Source of the DNA: Streptomyces roseolilacinus
GTDB lineage: Bacteria > Actinomycetota > Actinomycetes > Streptomycetales > Streptomycetaceae
Direction: 5' to 3'
NCBI RefSeq assembly: GCF_014649335.1
Contig: NZ_BMSV01000009.1
Span: 62,001-126,000 of the forward strand
Length of the DNA: 64,000 nucleotides
The notes under the pieces are model-generated. The model ran no database searches. It worked only from the letters and a program-made list of their open reading frames with translations, and had not been told where the DNA came from. The translations under genes and the position numbers were made by a program. Of the stretch, positions 1 to 9,600 are shown one piece after another (position 1 is the stretch's first letter; each line of letters opens with the position of its first letter).

Positions 1-3000
1 TGACGTGCACGATGGGCACGCAGGCTGTGATGAATGCATTGTCAACGACCCCCGAACTCGCGAAGGGGCGCCGATTTGATTGGCAACATAGGTCAGCATG
101 GCATACTCAGTGTCGTAATTCCGGTTATTATTCCCACCGACGTTGCTCGGCGTGAATCGCTGAGGATTCTGCGGAGAACCCACAACAGGAACGAGTCTAG
201 CGTGCCCCGGCCGCTCTCCGCTTACAGAGAGCAAGAGCCGAGGGCTAGAACCCGGAATTACCAACTCCCCCGCAAGAGCAGATCTTTTCTTACCTGCCAC
301 TCCCGCAGAAAAGAGCTTTTCGACCTCGTTGCGGAGCATCCCGCCATTCGGCTTAACGCGCGGCGCCGGCCTGTGAGAAAAGATGGCCGCACCAAGCCCA
401 GGGATCAGATAGCTGTCAGCGCTAACGTCATGCCCTTGACCTGCAACCCAAGTGTCGTACTGGGCCCCGTAGTTGCAGCCTGGCGCACCAGCGCCGCCAT
501 GCCAACAGTCGCCATCTGCAAGCCAGCCGAAAAGCTCCGAGGTATACGCGAAGTTACGGCCCAATCCATACACGACCGGACTAACCGGATCGTCCTGCGG
601 AGCCAGCGTGTTGTATACCTCATCGCCACCGCAACGCGTCAGGAGCCCCGCGCCCACACATTGGAGCCCACTGTTGCCACTCCCTCCATCGTTGGAAGTG
701 GTTCCTGACGTGTCGCCCGTCGCGGGGCTGTCACCGCCGCCAGTGCCGGGTATCCTGTCCGGCTGGCCGCTCCTGCCGCCACCAGGGTTCTGAGGGCATG
801 GGATGTCATGCCCCTTACCGCAGGGCAGCTTCATGCCGGTCGGGTCGGCGTTGGCCACCGGGTTCTGGGCGCCGTAGGTGTAACCGTTCAGGGTCTGGTG
901 GATCTCGAGCTGGAGGACCGGGTCGATGCTGATGAACAAGCCGGTCGACGGGTCGTACTCGCGGGCGCCGATGTGGGTGAGACCCGTACTCTTGTCCGCC
1001 GGCTTGCCCAGGAAGGACTTGTCGTCCGGCCAGGTCGGGGCCGTCGGGCCGCGCTGGGCGCCGAAGGGAGTCGTGTAGCGCTTGGTGACGGCCATGGTCG
1101 TGGCGTCGAGGGCCACACTGCCCGTGCCGTGGTGGTCGGCGGCCAAGTAGCTGAGCTTGCTGTCGGCGACGCCCGCCGTGGCGGTGCGGACCGCGATGGT
1201 CTTGCCGGCCGCCGTGTAGTAGCGGGTGCCGGAAAGGGTCTTCGTGGTGCCCTTCGTGGTGAGGCGGACCTCCGTGGAGCCGAGGTAGAGGATCGTGTCA
1301 CCGTCGCCCGTGGCGCGGCGGATGAGCAGTTCGCCCGAGGCGTCGTACAGGTAGCTCGTGCCCAGGGCGGGCTTGGTGCCGGCCGCCGGTTCGGTCGTGC
1401 CGACGAGCTTGCCCTCGCTGTTCCAGGTCAGGGTCTGCTGGGCCTGGGCGCCGGGGCGGCTGGTGGTGTTGCCCGCCTTGTCGTAGGCGTACGTGGCGTT
1501 CTTGGCACCGGTCGTCTTGGCGAGCGGGTGCGGCTGGGCGGCCGCGGTGCCGTAGGCGTACGTGGTGGTCTTGTCACCGGTGGCCGCGTGCTCGGTCTCC
1601 GTCGCGCGTTGGCCTGCGGCGTTGTAGGTGTAGCTGTGCCAGTACGGGGCGGCGCCGTCGATGTTCGCCATGGTGCGGCCGGTGGCGGCACAGTCGGCCG
1701 TCCGAGGGGTCCAGGCTTCGCTGAGGCGGCGGTGGCCGTCGTAGGCGAAGCACTGGTAGTCGGCCTTGGTGGTGCCGCCTTGGGTGGTGGCGTCGAAGAG
1801 GGAGGTGACGTTACCCGCGTCGTCCTGGGTGTACTGCAGCTCCTGCGGCATGTAGGAGTGCACCGTGTCGGTGACGTACGAGCGGGTCAGTCGGCGGGTG
1901 CCGGTCTCGTAGTCGTAGTTGAGGTAGGCCTTCTTCGTCGTTTCGGCCGAGCTGGTGCCCAGGGTGAGCTGGCGCACGTCGCCCTGCGGGGAGTACGCGG
2001 CTCCGAGGAGGTACCCGGTGCCGCTGGCCACCTTCGTCTCCTGCCCCAGTTCGCCACGCGTGATGGTGACGGTCTCCGAGCCGAGTCCCGCCACAGCGGG
2101 CATCGTCGAGCTCAGGACGGAGCCGTCCAGGCCGTAGGTGGTGGAAGAGGACAGCGTCGCAGGCACACCGGCGGCGACGAGCGGCTCACCGGCCGGAAGG
2201 ACCATCTGGCTGCCAGTGGGCTGGTACAGGGCGTTGTAACCGGTGACCTTCTGGGTGTAGGCCTTGCTGGTGGTCTGGTTGACGCCGTTCTCGTAGCGGA
2301 TCGAGCTGTCCGGCTGCCCCTTGGCGAGGGTGTCGTATGTCCAGGCTGCGAGTTTGGTGGCGTCCGTCTTGGCACCGTCCCACAGGCCGGTCTTCCGGCC
2401 GAGGACGTCGTACTCGGTGACCAGGCTCTTGCCTCGGGAGTCCGCACTGCGGATCGCCTGGTCGAGCTCGTTGTAGGCGGTGGTGGCGGTGCCCTTGTCC
2501 GGGTCGGTCGCGCTGGTTTGGCGGCCGAACAGGTCGTAGGAGTAGCTCCACTTGGTCTGGTCCGGTCCGGTGACCGTGGCCTGGCGGCCGCCGGGGAGAT
2601 ACGCGTACGTGGTGGTGGTGTGGTTCGAACCCTCCGGCTGGGGGCCGCCGTACTCGCGGCGCTCCGTCGTCTGACCGAGGGCGTTGGTGACCACTGCCGT
2701 GGCCTGGCCGCCGGCCGGGGCCGTGGTGGTGACGGTGTCGCCGGTGTAGGCGGTTTCGGTGGTCCACCGGGGAACGTTGAGGGCCTTGGTAACCGACTTG
2801 ACGGCGCGGCCCGCACCGTCGTAGGTGACGTCGGTCTGCGTCGGGGCCTGCCCGCCGTCCGTGGCGACGAGGCCACCGGCCGGGTCGTTCTTCGCGTCCC
2901 AGATGTCGGCGGAAGTGGTGACCGCCAGTCCCCGCTCGTCGTACAGCGTCTCACTGATGATCCGCCCACCCGCGGGCGAGGGGGTCTGGACCTGGCGGGG

Positions 3001-6000
3001 CCTCAGGAGCGAGTCGTAGATCTCGTACGTGGTGTTGTAGGTGCCGCCGTGGTTTCCCCTGATGGTGCTGGTGGAGACCCAGGGAAGGGTGTCGCCGGAG
3101 TTGGTGATGTTGTAGGCGTAGGTGTAATTCGGCGGCTTGCCGAGTGACTTGTTCAGGTTGGGCAGCCACACCTTCGTCACGCGGCCGAGGGCGTCGTACT
3201 CGGTGTACGTGCTCCTGCGGTTCGCGTCGGTGACCTTCGTGGCCGCGCCGGTGGCGAAGTCCAGGAGGGTGTCGGTGGAGTGACCCTTCGCGTTGGTGAC
3301 CTTGGTGGCGGTCAGCGGGCCGGTGCCGGCCGGGGTGTAGACGGTGGTCGCCGTCACCGTGTCGTTGGTGTCCATGACGGTCAGCAGGCGACCGAGGTCG
3401 TCGTACGTCATCGTCGCCGTCTTCTGCCAGACGGGCTGGTCGTCGATGCCGTATCCCCGGGCGCGGCCGGTCCACTGCGCCTGGCCCTTCGTGGGCGACT
3501 GGGTCGCCGACCAGGTGGTCGAGTCGTAGGCGGTGGCGGTGTCGGAGATGACGTCGCCGGGGCGGCTGGAGTCGGCGGGCAGGTCCAGCTGGTCATCGGG
3601 TACGCAGGCGCCGGCCGTGGTGCGCGTGCGGGTGACCAGCTTGTTGATGCCGACGGCGTTGTTGCGGGCGTACCAGGTGCGGGTGCACGTGTCGTCGGTC
3701 TGGACGGCGTTGTCGCCCTTGTCGTGGACCTGGTAGGCCATGCCATAGGCGTCGTACAGCGTCTCGACCGTGCGGACGCGGTCACGGGCCGGCTGGCTGG
3801 TCGTGATGCGGGTCCGGCTGTGTGTGGTCGACGTGCGGACGAAGTGGGCCTCGGTGTCGGCGTACGACTGGTGCTGGGTCGCCGTGCGCTTGGACCAGGG
3901 GTCGTTGACCTGGCCTGACACCTCCGCCTCGCCGTTGTAGGTGACGGACTCGCGGGTGAAGCCCGCGTACTGCGCCGAGTCGGTCAGGGCCGGGGCGGCG
4001 ATGCCGGTGACCGTGGCGGTCTTCCGCTCGGTGGGGTGCGGGGTCTTGCCGTCGGGGCCGAGGACGCGGTCGCCGTTCATGCCGCGCAGGTAGACGGTGA
4101 CGGTCTTGGAGCGGGTCTTGCCGACGACGCCGGTGTGGTGGGTGACCTTGCCGAAGCCGCGCCAGGTGGACCAGGTGCGCTCCTTGGCGGGGGTCATGGG
4201 GTCGTTGTTGTAGTGCCAGGCTCCGCCGCCGTCGTAGGTGTAGGTGTGCTCGACGGGCGGGGAGGAGCCGAGTCGGTCGCTGGTGGTCACCGAGCTGACC
4301 GGGTACTTGTGGAACCAGTCGAGGGTCGGTTCCTCGGCCCCGTTGGGCGACCAGTAGACCGGGTAGCAGCGGCGGGTGTTGGTGTCGACCTTCGGCTTGG
4401 TCTGGGAGGCGAGGCAGTCGGCCTGCTGGTAGTTGACGATCGTCCGCGCGCCGGTCTCGGAGGTGATCGTGTACAGGCGGGGCTTGTTCAGCGGCAGGAT
4501 GTCGTCGCTGGCGCCGTCGACCCGGTTCGCCCGGAACTCGTGCGCGAAGGTCACCGGCGGCAGTGTGATGGCGGTGCCGCGCCGGCCGGTCTGGCGGATC
4601 TCGTCGAGCCAGAGTGCCTGGTCGGTGGAGTCGCCCGTGTCACCCGGATCGAGGTAGGTCTGCTTCAGGCTCCAGGAGTCCACCGGCTCGTAGGCAGGCG
4701 TGGCCGCGGCGGCGTTCCACGCCTCGGTGGTGATGCCGGTCATGCGCTTGCGGGTGTAGAAGGCCGGGCCGGTGTTGCCGGTGCACTTCAGATCGGCCTT
4801 GCACTCGGCGTCGAAGGGGACGTCGGGCCAGTTGTCCCGGGTGTCCTCGGTCAGCGAGTCGCAGCCGGTGCCGGAGGCGACGCAGCGCTCGGCGTAGTCG
4901 AACAGCACGCGGTTCGAGCCCGCCGGCAGTGCGAACAGGGTGTCCGCTCGCTGGCCGTAGCGGATCTCCTTCAGGATGCCGCCGCGGACGTACGGCGTGC
5001 CCGTGTTGTCGTCGCCGAGCATGTCGTAGTGGTTGTGCTCGGCGGCGTACCAGTACGACATGGCGTTTTTGTGGGTGTCCTCGACGTAGTCGAGGTTCCA
5101 GCGCCATGCCTGCTTCTCGGCGCGTCCGGAGAAGCTGCCGCTCTGCGTGTAGCCGGGCTCTCCCTCGTCGTCGCCGAAGACGGGCACGGTCCACACGGAC
5201 TGCGTCGCCTGGGTGGTGGCGCCAGGCAGCTTGTTCAGGCCGAAGTGGTACTTGGTGCCGTCACCGGTGATGACGGTCCAGTACTCACGGTTGTCGTCGC
5301 CGTTGTCGGCGCCCTTGGCGTCCGAATGGTGCAGGACGGTGGAGGCGTCGTCGTTCTTCAGGCGCCACTGGCCGCTGACGTCGTCCTTGACGAGTTCGGT
5401 GGCATGGCCGTTGAGGACGAGGGAGGCGTTCTCGTACTTCCAGCACAGGTCGTTCTTGTCGTCCTGGCCGTCGTCGTCGCACGAGCCGTACTTCCGCTCG
5501 ATGTAGGACGACGGGATGTCGAAGCCCTCACCGATCGCAGTGCCCTGGTTGTTGGTGGACGCCGTACGGCCGTCGATGCTGCCCGAGTCGTAGGAGATCT
5601 TCAGGTCGGGCTTCGGGCCGGCCGCCGACGGCGGGACCCGCAGGGGGTACGACCAGGTGAAGGTGCCGGACGAGCCGCCGGCCTCCCAGGTGGAGGACGC
5701 GGCGAGGGGCGTGGCCTTGTAGTCGCCCGAGCCCGACTTGGTGCCGGCGGCTACGGCCAGCACCATCGTCTGCGCTGCTGCGGGAGCCGATGCCGCGCGG
5801 GCGGCACGGGCCGGAGCGGCCCTGAAGGCCAGGTCCGTCTTCAGCTGCTCGGAGCGGCGGTCGTTGGTGAAGCGCAGCGGCGTGCGGGTGCGGCACGCGG
5901 CGCTGGCGGGGGCGCTGAGCGCGCAGCCGGGCAACTGCGCGAGCTGGAGACGCCCGGCCCAGTCGCCGCCGTAGGCGGAGGCGAAGGCGGAGTAGTCGAG

Positions 6001-6516
6001 GGCCAGGCCGGAGGTGCCGCCCTGGGCCGGGCCGGTGACCGACAGGACCAGACCCTTGACGCCGAGCTCGGCGGCGCGCTTCTGGTCGAGGACGGTGACG
6101 GTGACCGACTCGGCCGCCTTTCCCGCCTTGCCGCTCCTGGTCAGGGTGATCGGGAGGCCACCGGGCGCGGCCTTCGCTTCACCCTTCCCAGGGAGCCGCA
6201 GCGTGGATGCGCCGGCGGTCGGCCAGGCAACGGACCGGGATCGGTCCTTGGCCGCCCGCTCGGTCGCCCGACGGTCGGCTGCGGCGGCCCGCTGGAGGGT
6301 CTCGGCCGTCCGCTTGTCCACCTTGGCCCTGAACGGGGAGACCTCGGCCGATTGTGGTGCCTCGAGTTTGCGCAGGCCCAGCGGCGCGATGTCGTCGGCC
6401 CAGGCGGGGACCGTGAGGAGGCCGGGTACGAGGGTCAGACCGGTGAGTGCGGCGATGTGCCGCACCAGCCATCTGCGCCTACGTCTGTCATAGGCAGCGT
6501 TCACAGGTGATTTCAT
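1..6516 (-). CDS. RHS/YD-repeat secreted polymorphic toxin, deaminase-like C-terminus (partial)
   Basis: The minus-strand frame is open from an ATG at 6516 to the left edge (2172 codons, no stop), so the gene continues outside the window. Residues about 1-43 form a signal peptide (RRRRR, hydrophobic stretch, AWA cleavage site). An SpvB-like region follows, then many YD repeats (for example TYDTLAKG, LNYDYETGTR, YAYGTA). The RHS core ends near residue 1850 with GAREYDPSTGLFISIDP and then DPTG near 1892. The polymorphic tip carries DTE at about 2135-2137 and CPSC at 2167-2170, the DxE + CxxC zinc pattern of toxin deaminases resembling the BURPS668_1122 type. Inferred role: contact-delivered nucleic-acid deaminase toxin whose immunity gene should lie just beyond position 1. 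The ribosome binding site is weak; a GTG four codons later is an alternative start. Confidence 0.85.
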   Translation of the reverse strand, partial: MKSPVNAAYDRRRRRWLVRHIAALTGLTLVPGLLTVPAWADDIAPLGLRKLEAPQSAEVSPFRAKVDKRTAETLQRAAAADRRATERAAKDRSRSVAWPTAGASTLRLPGKGEAKAAPGGLPITLTRSGKAGKAAESVTVTVLDQKRAAELGVKGLVLSVTGPAQGGTSGLALDYSAFASAYGGDWAGRLQLAQLPGCALSAPASAACRTRTPLRFTNDRRSEQLKTDLAFRAAPARAARAASAPAAAQTMVLAVAAGTKSGSGDYKATPLAASSTWEAGGSSGTFTWSYPLRVPPSAAGPKPDLKISYDSGSIDGRTASTNNQGTAIGEGFDIPSSYIERKYGSCDDDGQDDKNDLCWKYENASLVLNGHATELVKDDVSGQWRLKNDDASTVLHHSDAKGADNGDDNREYWTVITGDGTKYHFGLNKLPGATTQATQSVWTVPVFGDDEGEPGYTQSGSFSGRAEKQAWRWNLDYVEDTHKNAMSYWYAAEHNHYDMLGDDNTGTPYVRGGILKEIRYGQRADTLFALPAGSNRVLFDYAERCVASGTGCDSLTEDTRDNWPDVPFDAECKADLKCTGNTGPAFYTRKRMTGITTEAWNAAAATPAYEPVDSWSLKQTYLDPGDTGDSTDQALWLDEIRQTGRRGTAITLPPVTFAHEFRANRVDGASDDILPLNKPRLYTITSETGARTIVNYQQADCLASQTKPKVDTNTRRCYPVYWSPNGAEEPTLDWFHKYPVSSVTTSDRLGSSPPVEHTYTYDGGGAWHYNNDPMTPAKERTWSTWRGFGKVTHHTGVVGKTRSKTVTVYLRGMNGDRVLGPDGKTPHPTERKTATVTGIAAPALTDSAQYAGFTRESVTYNGEAEVSGQVNDPWSKRTATQHQSYADTEAHFVRTSTTHSRTRITTSQPARDRVRTVETLYDAYGMAYQVHDKGDNAVQTDDTCTRTWYARNNAVGINKLVTRTRTTAGACVPDDQLDLPADSSRPGDVISDTATAYDSTTWSATQSPTKGQAQWTGRARGYGIDDQPVWQKTATMTYDDLGRLLTVMDTNDTVTATTVYTPAGTGPLTATKVTNAKGHSTDTLLDFATGAATKVTDANRRSTYTEYDALGRVTKVWLPNLNKSLGKPPNYTYAYNITNSGDTLPWVSTSTIRGNHGGTYNTTYEIYDSLLRPRQVQTPSPAGGRIISETLYDERGLAVTTSADIWDAKNDPAGGLVATDGGQAPTQTDVTYDGAGRAVKSVTKALNVPRWTTETAYTGDTVTTTAPAGGQATAVVTNALGQTTERREYGGPQPEGSNHTTTTYAYLPGGRQATVTGPDQTKWSYSYDLFGRQTSATDPDKGTATTAYNELDQAIRSADSRGKSLVTEYDVLGRKTGLWDGAKTDATKLAAWTYDTLAKGQPDSSIRYENGVNQTTSKAYTQKVTGYNALYQPTGSQMVLPAGEPLVAAGVPATLSSSTTYGLDGSVLSSTMPAVAGLGSETVTITRGELGQETKVASGTGYLLGAAYSPQGDVRQLTLGTSSAETTKKAYLNYDYETGTRRLTRSYVTDTVHSYMPQELQYTQDDAGNVTSLFDATTQGGTTKADYQCFAYDGHRRLSEAWTPRTADCAATGRTMANIDGAAPYWHSYTYNAAGQRATETEHAATGDKTTTYAYGTAAAQPHPLAKTTGAKNATYAYDKAGNTTSRPGAQAQQTLTWNSEGKLVGTTEPAAGTKPALGTSYLYDASGELLIRRATGDGDTILYLGSTEVRLTTKGTTKTLSGTRYYTAAGKTIAVRTATAGVADSKLSYLAADHHGTGSVALDATTMAVTKRYTTPFGAQRGPTAPTWPDDKSFLGKPADKSTGLTHIGAREYDPSTGLFISIDPVLQLEIHQTLNGYTYGAQNPVANADPTGMKLPCGKGHDIPCPQNPGGGRSGQPDRIPGTGGGDSPATGDTSGTTSNDGGSGNSGLQCVGAGLLTRCGGDEVYNTLAPQDDPVSPVVYGLGRNFAYTSELFGWLADGDCWHGGAGAPGCNYGAQYDTWVAGQGHDVSADSYLIPGLGAAIFSHRPAPRVKPNGGMLRNEVEKLFSAGVAGKKRSALAGELVIPGSSPRLLLSVSGERPGHARLVPVVGSPQNPQRFTPSNVGGNNNRNYDTEYAMLTYVANQIGAPSRVRGSLTMHSSQPACPSCTS

Positions 6517-6612
6517 CGATCTTGTCCGTCTTCATGAGAGATGCTGTCTGAGTGCCGGAAGGTGCGGTACGTGCGCCCTTCGCCCATCACCGGCGGAAAG
6601 TGGGTCCGGGTG

Positions 6613-6638
6613 GCCCGGGGCGACGTGTCGCCCCGGGC
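6613..6638 (-). terminator. Hairpin after the LamG gene
   Basis: An 11-bp perfect inverted repeat (GCCCGGGGCGA / TCGCCCCGGGC) with a 4-nt loop lies 17 bp past the LamG stop and before the RHS start. There is no U tail, which is common for Streptomyces terminators. It could make RHS expression partly independent of the LamG gene. Confidence 0.6.
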
Positions 6639-6654
6639 AGTGGTGTGCGGGAGG

Positions 6655-9600
6655 TCAGACGTCGCCGGGGTTGCCCAGCACCCTGCCGTTGATCTGCTCC
6701 TGGTTCATGGCACCGGTCCAAACACGGAGGTCACCGATCGCACCAGGCAGGTGGTGACCCGTGGAGCCGTCCGCCGAGCCTCGACCGCTCGACAGCGCGC
6801 CCGTGCCCTGTGCCGGTGAGCTGAAGGCCGTCGGATCCGATGGGGCCTGGGGCATGGCGTCGAGGTAGAGGCCCAGATCGCCGAAGCCCGACTCCGTCTC
6901 TTCCAGGTGGTCGTGGATGCCCGTGATCTGAACCCAGGTGTCGAGCTCCGCCGACCCCTCCGAGGACGCCACGGCCTCATGCGTGACCTTGCCCGCGGCG
7001 TCGACGGCGGTGCGGCCGAAGCGCCACAGGTAGCCGTCTGCTGAGACCTTCTCCACCCACAGCGCCCAGGACGACTCCCCACCCGCGGGGGTGGCCTGGC
7101 CGAGGATGTAGGAGCGGGAGCCGACCGGTCGTGTCGCCAGCTTGGCGCTGTCCAGCCGCACCCGGGCGGACACCGTGAAGGATCCGGTCTCGTCGATCAC
7201 CGGGCCGGTGGCCTGGGCGTACCCCTTGGTGCCGTCGAGGCGGAGTTCCTTCCCGTCGTCGCCCTCGGCCAGCTGCGCGCCCTCGGCGGACAGGGCCAGG
7301 GCGGGCTTGCCGTAGCCGCTGGACTCCGGGATCTGCGTGCCGGACGCGCCCTCGGCGTTCCAGTGGGCGGCCAGTTCGACGGCCGGCGCCTCGAGCGTCT
7401 CCGTCTCCCTGCCTCGTGACTCCTCGCGGACCTCGTCCGCGTTCAGCGCCCGCTGCCAGACGGCCGTCTCGTCGATGTACCCGCGGAAGTACTGCTGGTA
7501 GGCGCCGGTCGCCTTGGTGCGGCCGATCTGCAGGCCGTCGGTGGACGTCCACGGCACGTACGCCGGGGCCGCTGCGGACAGCTTCACCGGCTGCCCCTGG
7601 GGACGGCCGTTGACGAACAGCTGGATCGTGTCGTCCGCCTTGTCGGTGTTCCCCTTGGTGTCGAACACACCGGCCAGGTGCGTCCAGACGCGGGCCGGGC
7701 CGGTCGCGTCGGCGAGGGAGACGACGTCCGCCGTCGAGGCGAGGTCCTGCGCGCCCCGGTTGAAGGCCCACTTCCGGTTGTTGGCGGAGTAGTACAGCGT
7801 GAACGCGCTGTCCTGGGTGCCGGACGAGGACAGGACGACGCGGTTGGACGCCGTGTCGGTCAGGTACGCCCAGGTGGACACGGTGAAGGAGTCCCGCGTG
7901 TTCACGGCGGGGCCGGTCGTGGCGGCGTACGCCTGCTGCTTGGCCGGGTCGGTGCTGTTCAGGTTGAGCGAGTGGTCCCCGGGGCCGCGGCGGGCGCGCT
8001 CGGACCAGGTGGCGCCGCCGGACAGGGTCGCGTCGTGGCGGACGGTGCCCTCCGTGGCGGTGTCCTTGGTCGTGGTGCTCGTCGTCGTGCCCGCCGGGCG
8101 GTCGGCGAACTGCCACCGTCCGACGGCCGTCTGACCGGGAGCGACCTTGAAGACGTACTCGGCCTTCTCCCCGTAGCGCTCCCGCACGTCCCTCGCCTCC
8201 ACGGTGAGCACATGGGTGCCCGCCAGCCTGGGCGTCACGGACTGCGCGGCCGGTGAGCCGCCGTTCACGGTGCTCGCACCGGTCTGGGTGATCAGCCGGT
8301 ACCGGTAGCCGGCGATGTCGGTGGCGCCGGTGGTGGCGTTCACGTCGGCCGGATTGGGACGGAAGGTGAACAGGCCGGGCTGACCGGGTGATCCCGCGCC
8401 GGGGCAGTCGTTGGGCAGGCACGGGACGTACGGGCCGTTGCTGGTGATCTGCGGGGCCTTCGGGGCCGTGATGTCGGTCTTGAAGTAGCACCACGGGGTG
8501 TAGCCCGAGGACATGGAGGACGTCTTGCCCTCGAGGGTCCAGTAGGAGCGCGTCTGCATGCGGACCCGGTACATGATCTGGTCGGCCCGGTACGACATCT
8601 CGACGGTCTCCAGGTACCCGTCGGGCCGGAAGCTGGGCGACAGCGCGTCCCAGGTGTGGATCCACTTCCCGGTGGCCGGGTCGTAGCGCTCGGCGTCGAA
8701 GTAGGCGTGCAGGGAGCCCTTGAACGCGGTGGACGCCGGCTGCACCAGGGTCTGCGTACCGGCCTGGACGCGCGGGGTGGAGTCGGTGACGATCAGCGGG
8801 TCCCCGATGTGGGGGTTGCAGTACCGCATGGTGCCGTTGCCGGGGACGACCCCGTACGGGCTCGGCAGGCCCGGCTTGGGCACGTAGTTGATCTGCAGCT
8901 GGGCGTTGTCGTCGAACCGCTTCCAGGCGTCCGGGTTGCCCTCGTCCGTGGCGCGCAGCATCAGCGTGAGCCGGGAGAACTTGCCGTTCGCGAAGGAGCG
9001 CACGGTGGAGGTGAGGTTCTCGTCGGTCTCGGCGGGGTTGTCGTGGAACTCGATCCACGAGTCCGGCTGCTCGGGGTCGCACGCGGTGCCGCGGCCGGCG
9101 GACACGTCGCGGTCGCCCATGAGGTCGAGTTGCGCCGGGCCGGGCCAGGTGCTGCCCTCGGAGATGTTGTTGGTGCGCCACAGGTCGATTCCCTGCGGGT
9201 TGCAGGAGAACGACCACGTCTCGTAGGCGCGGAACACCGCGTCGACCACGTGCTTGCCCGCCAGGTTGGTGGGCGCGAACTCGAAGTACATGCGGTTGGT
9301 GTGGTACTTGTCGCAGTACCAGGGGCCGAGGCGGCTGCAGTTGCCCACGCCGTGGTCGCCGTCGAAGTCGTAGAACCGGTCGCCGTCCGACGACAGCACG
9401 GTCCGCTCGGCGAGCGCCAGGCCCATCGGCGGGTCGATGTAGACGGGGAAGACGGTGTTCTCGCCCCGCAGGAGCTTCAGGTCCGGCTTGACCGTCACCG
9501 TGTCGGCCGCGACCGTCACCGGCAGGGTCGCGCTGACGTCGCCCGGATCGGGGTGCGCGGTCTCCTTCCGGGTCGGCCCGTCCGCTTCCCGTCCGGTCGG

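Noticed and set aside
808..6510. Long plus-strand open frames across the RHS gene
   Set aside because: They are antisense shadows; the minus strand shows YD repeats and the RHS core in one continuous frame.
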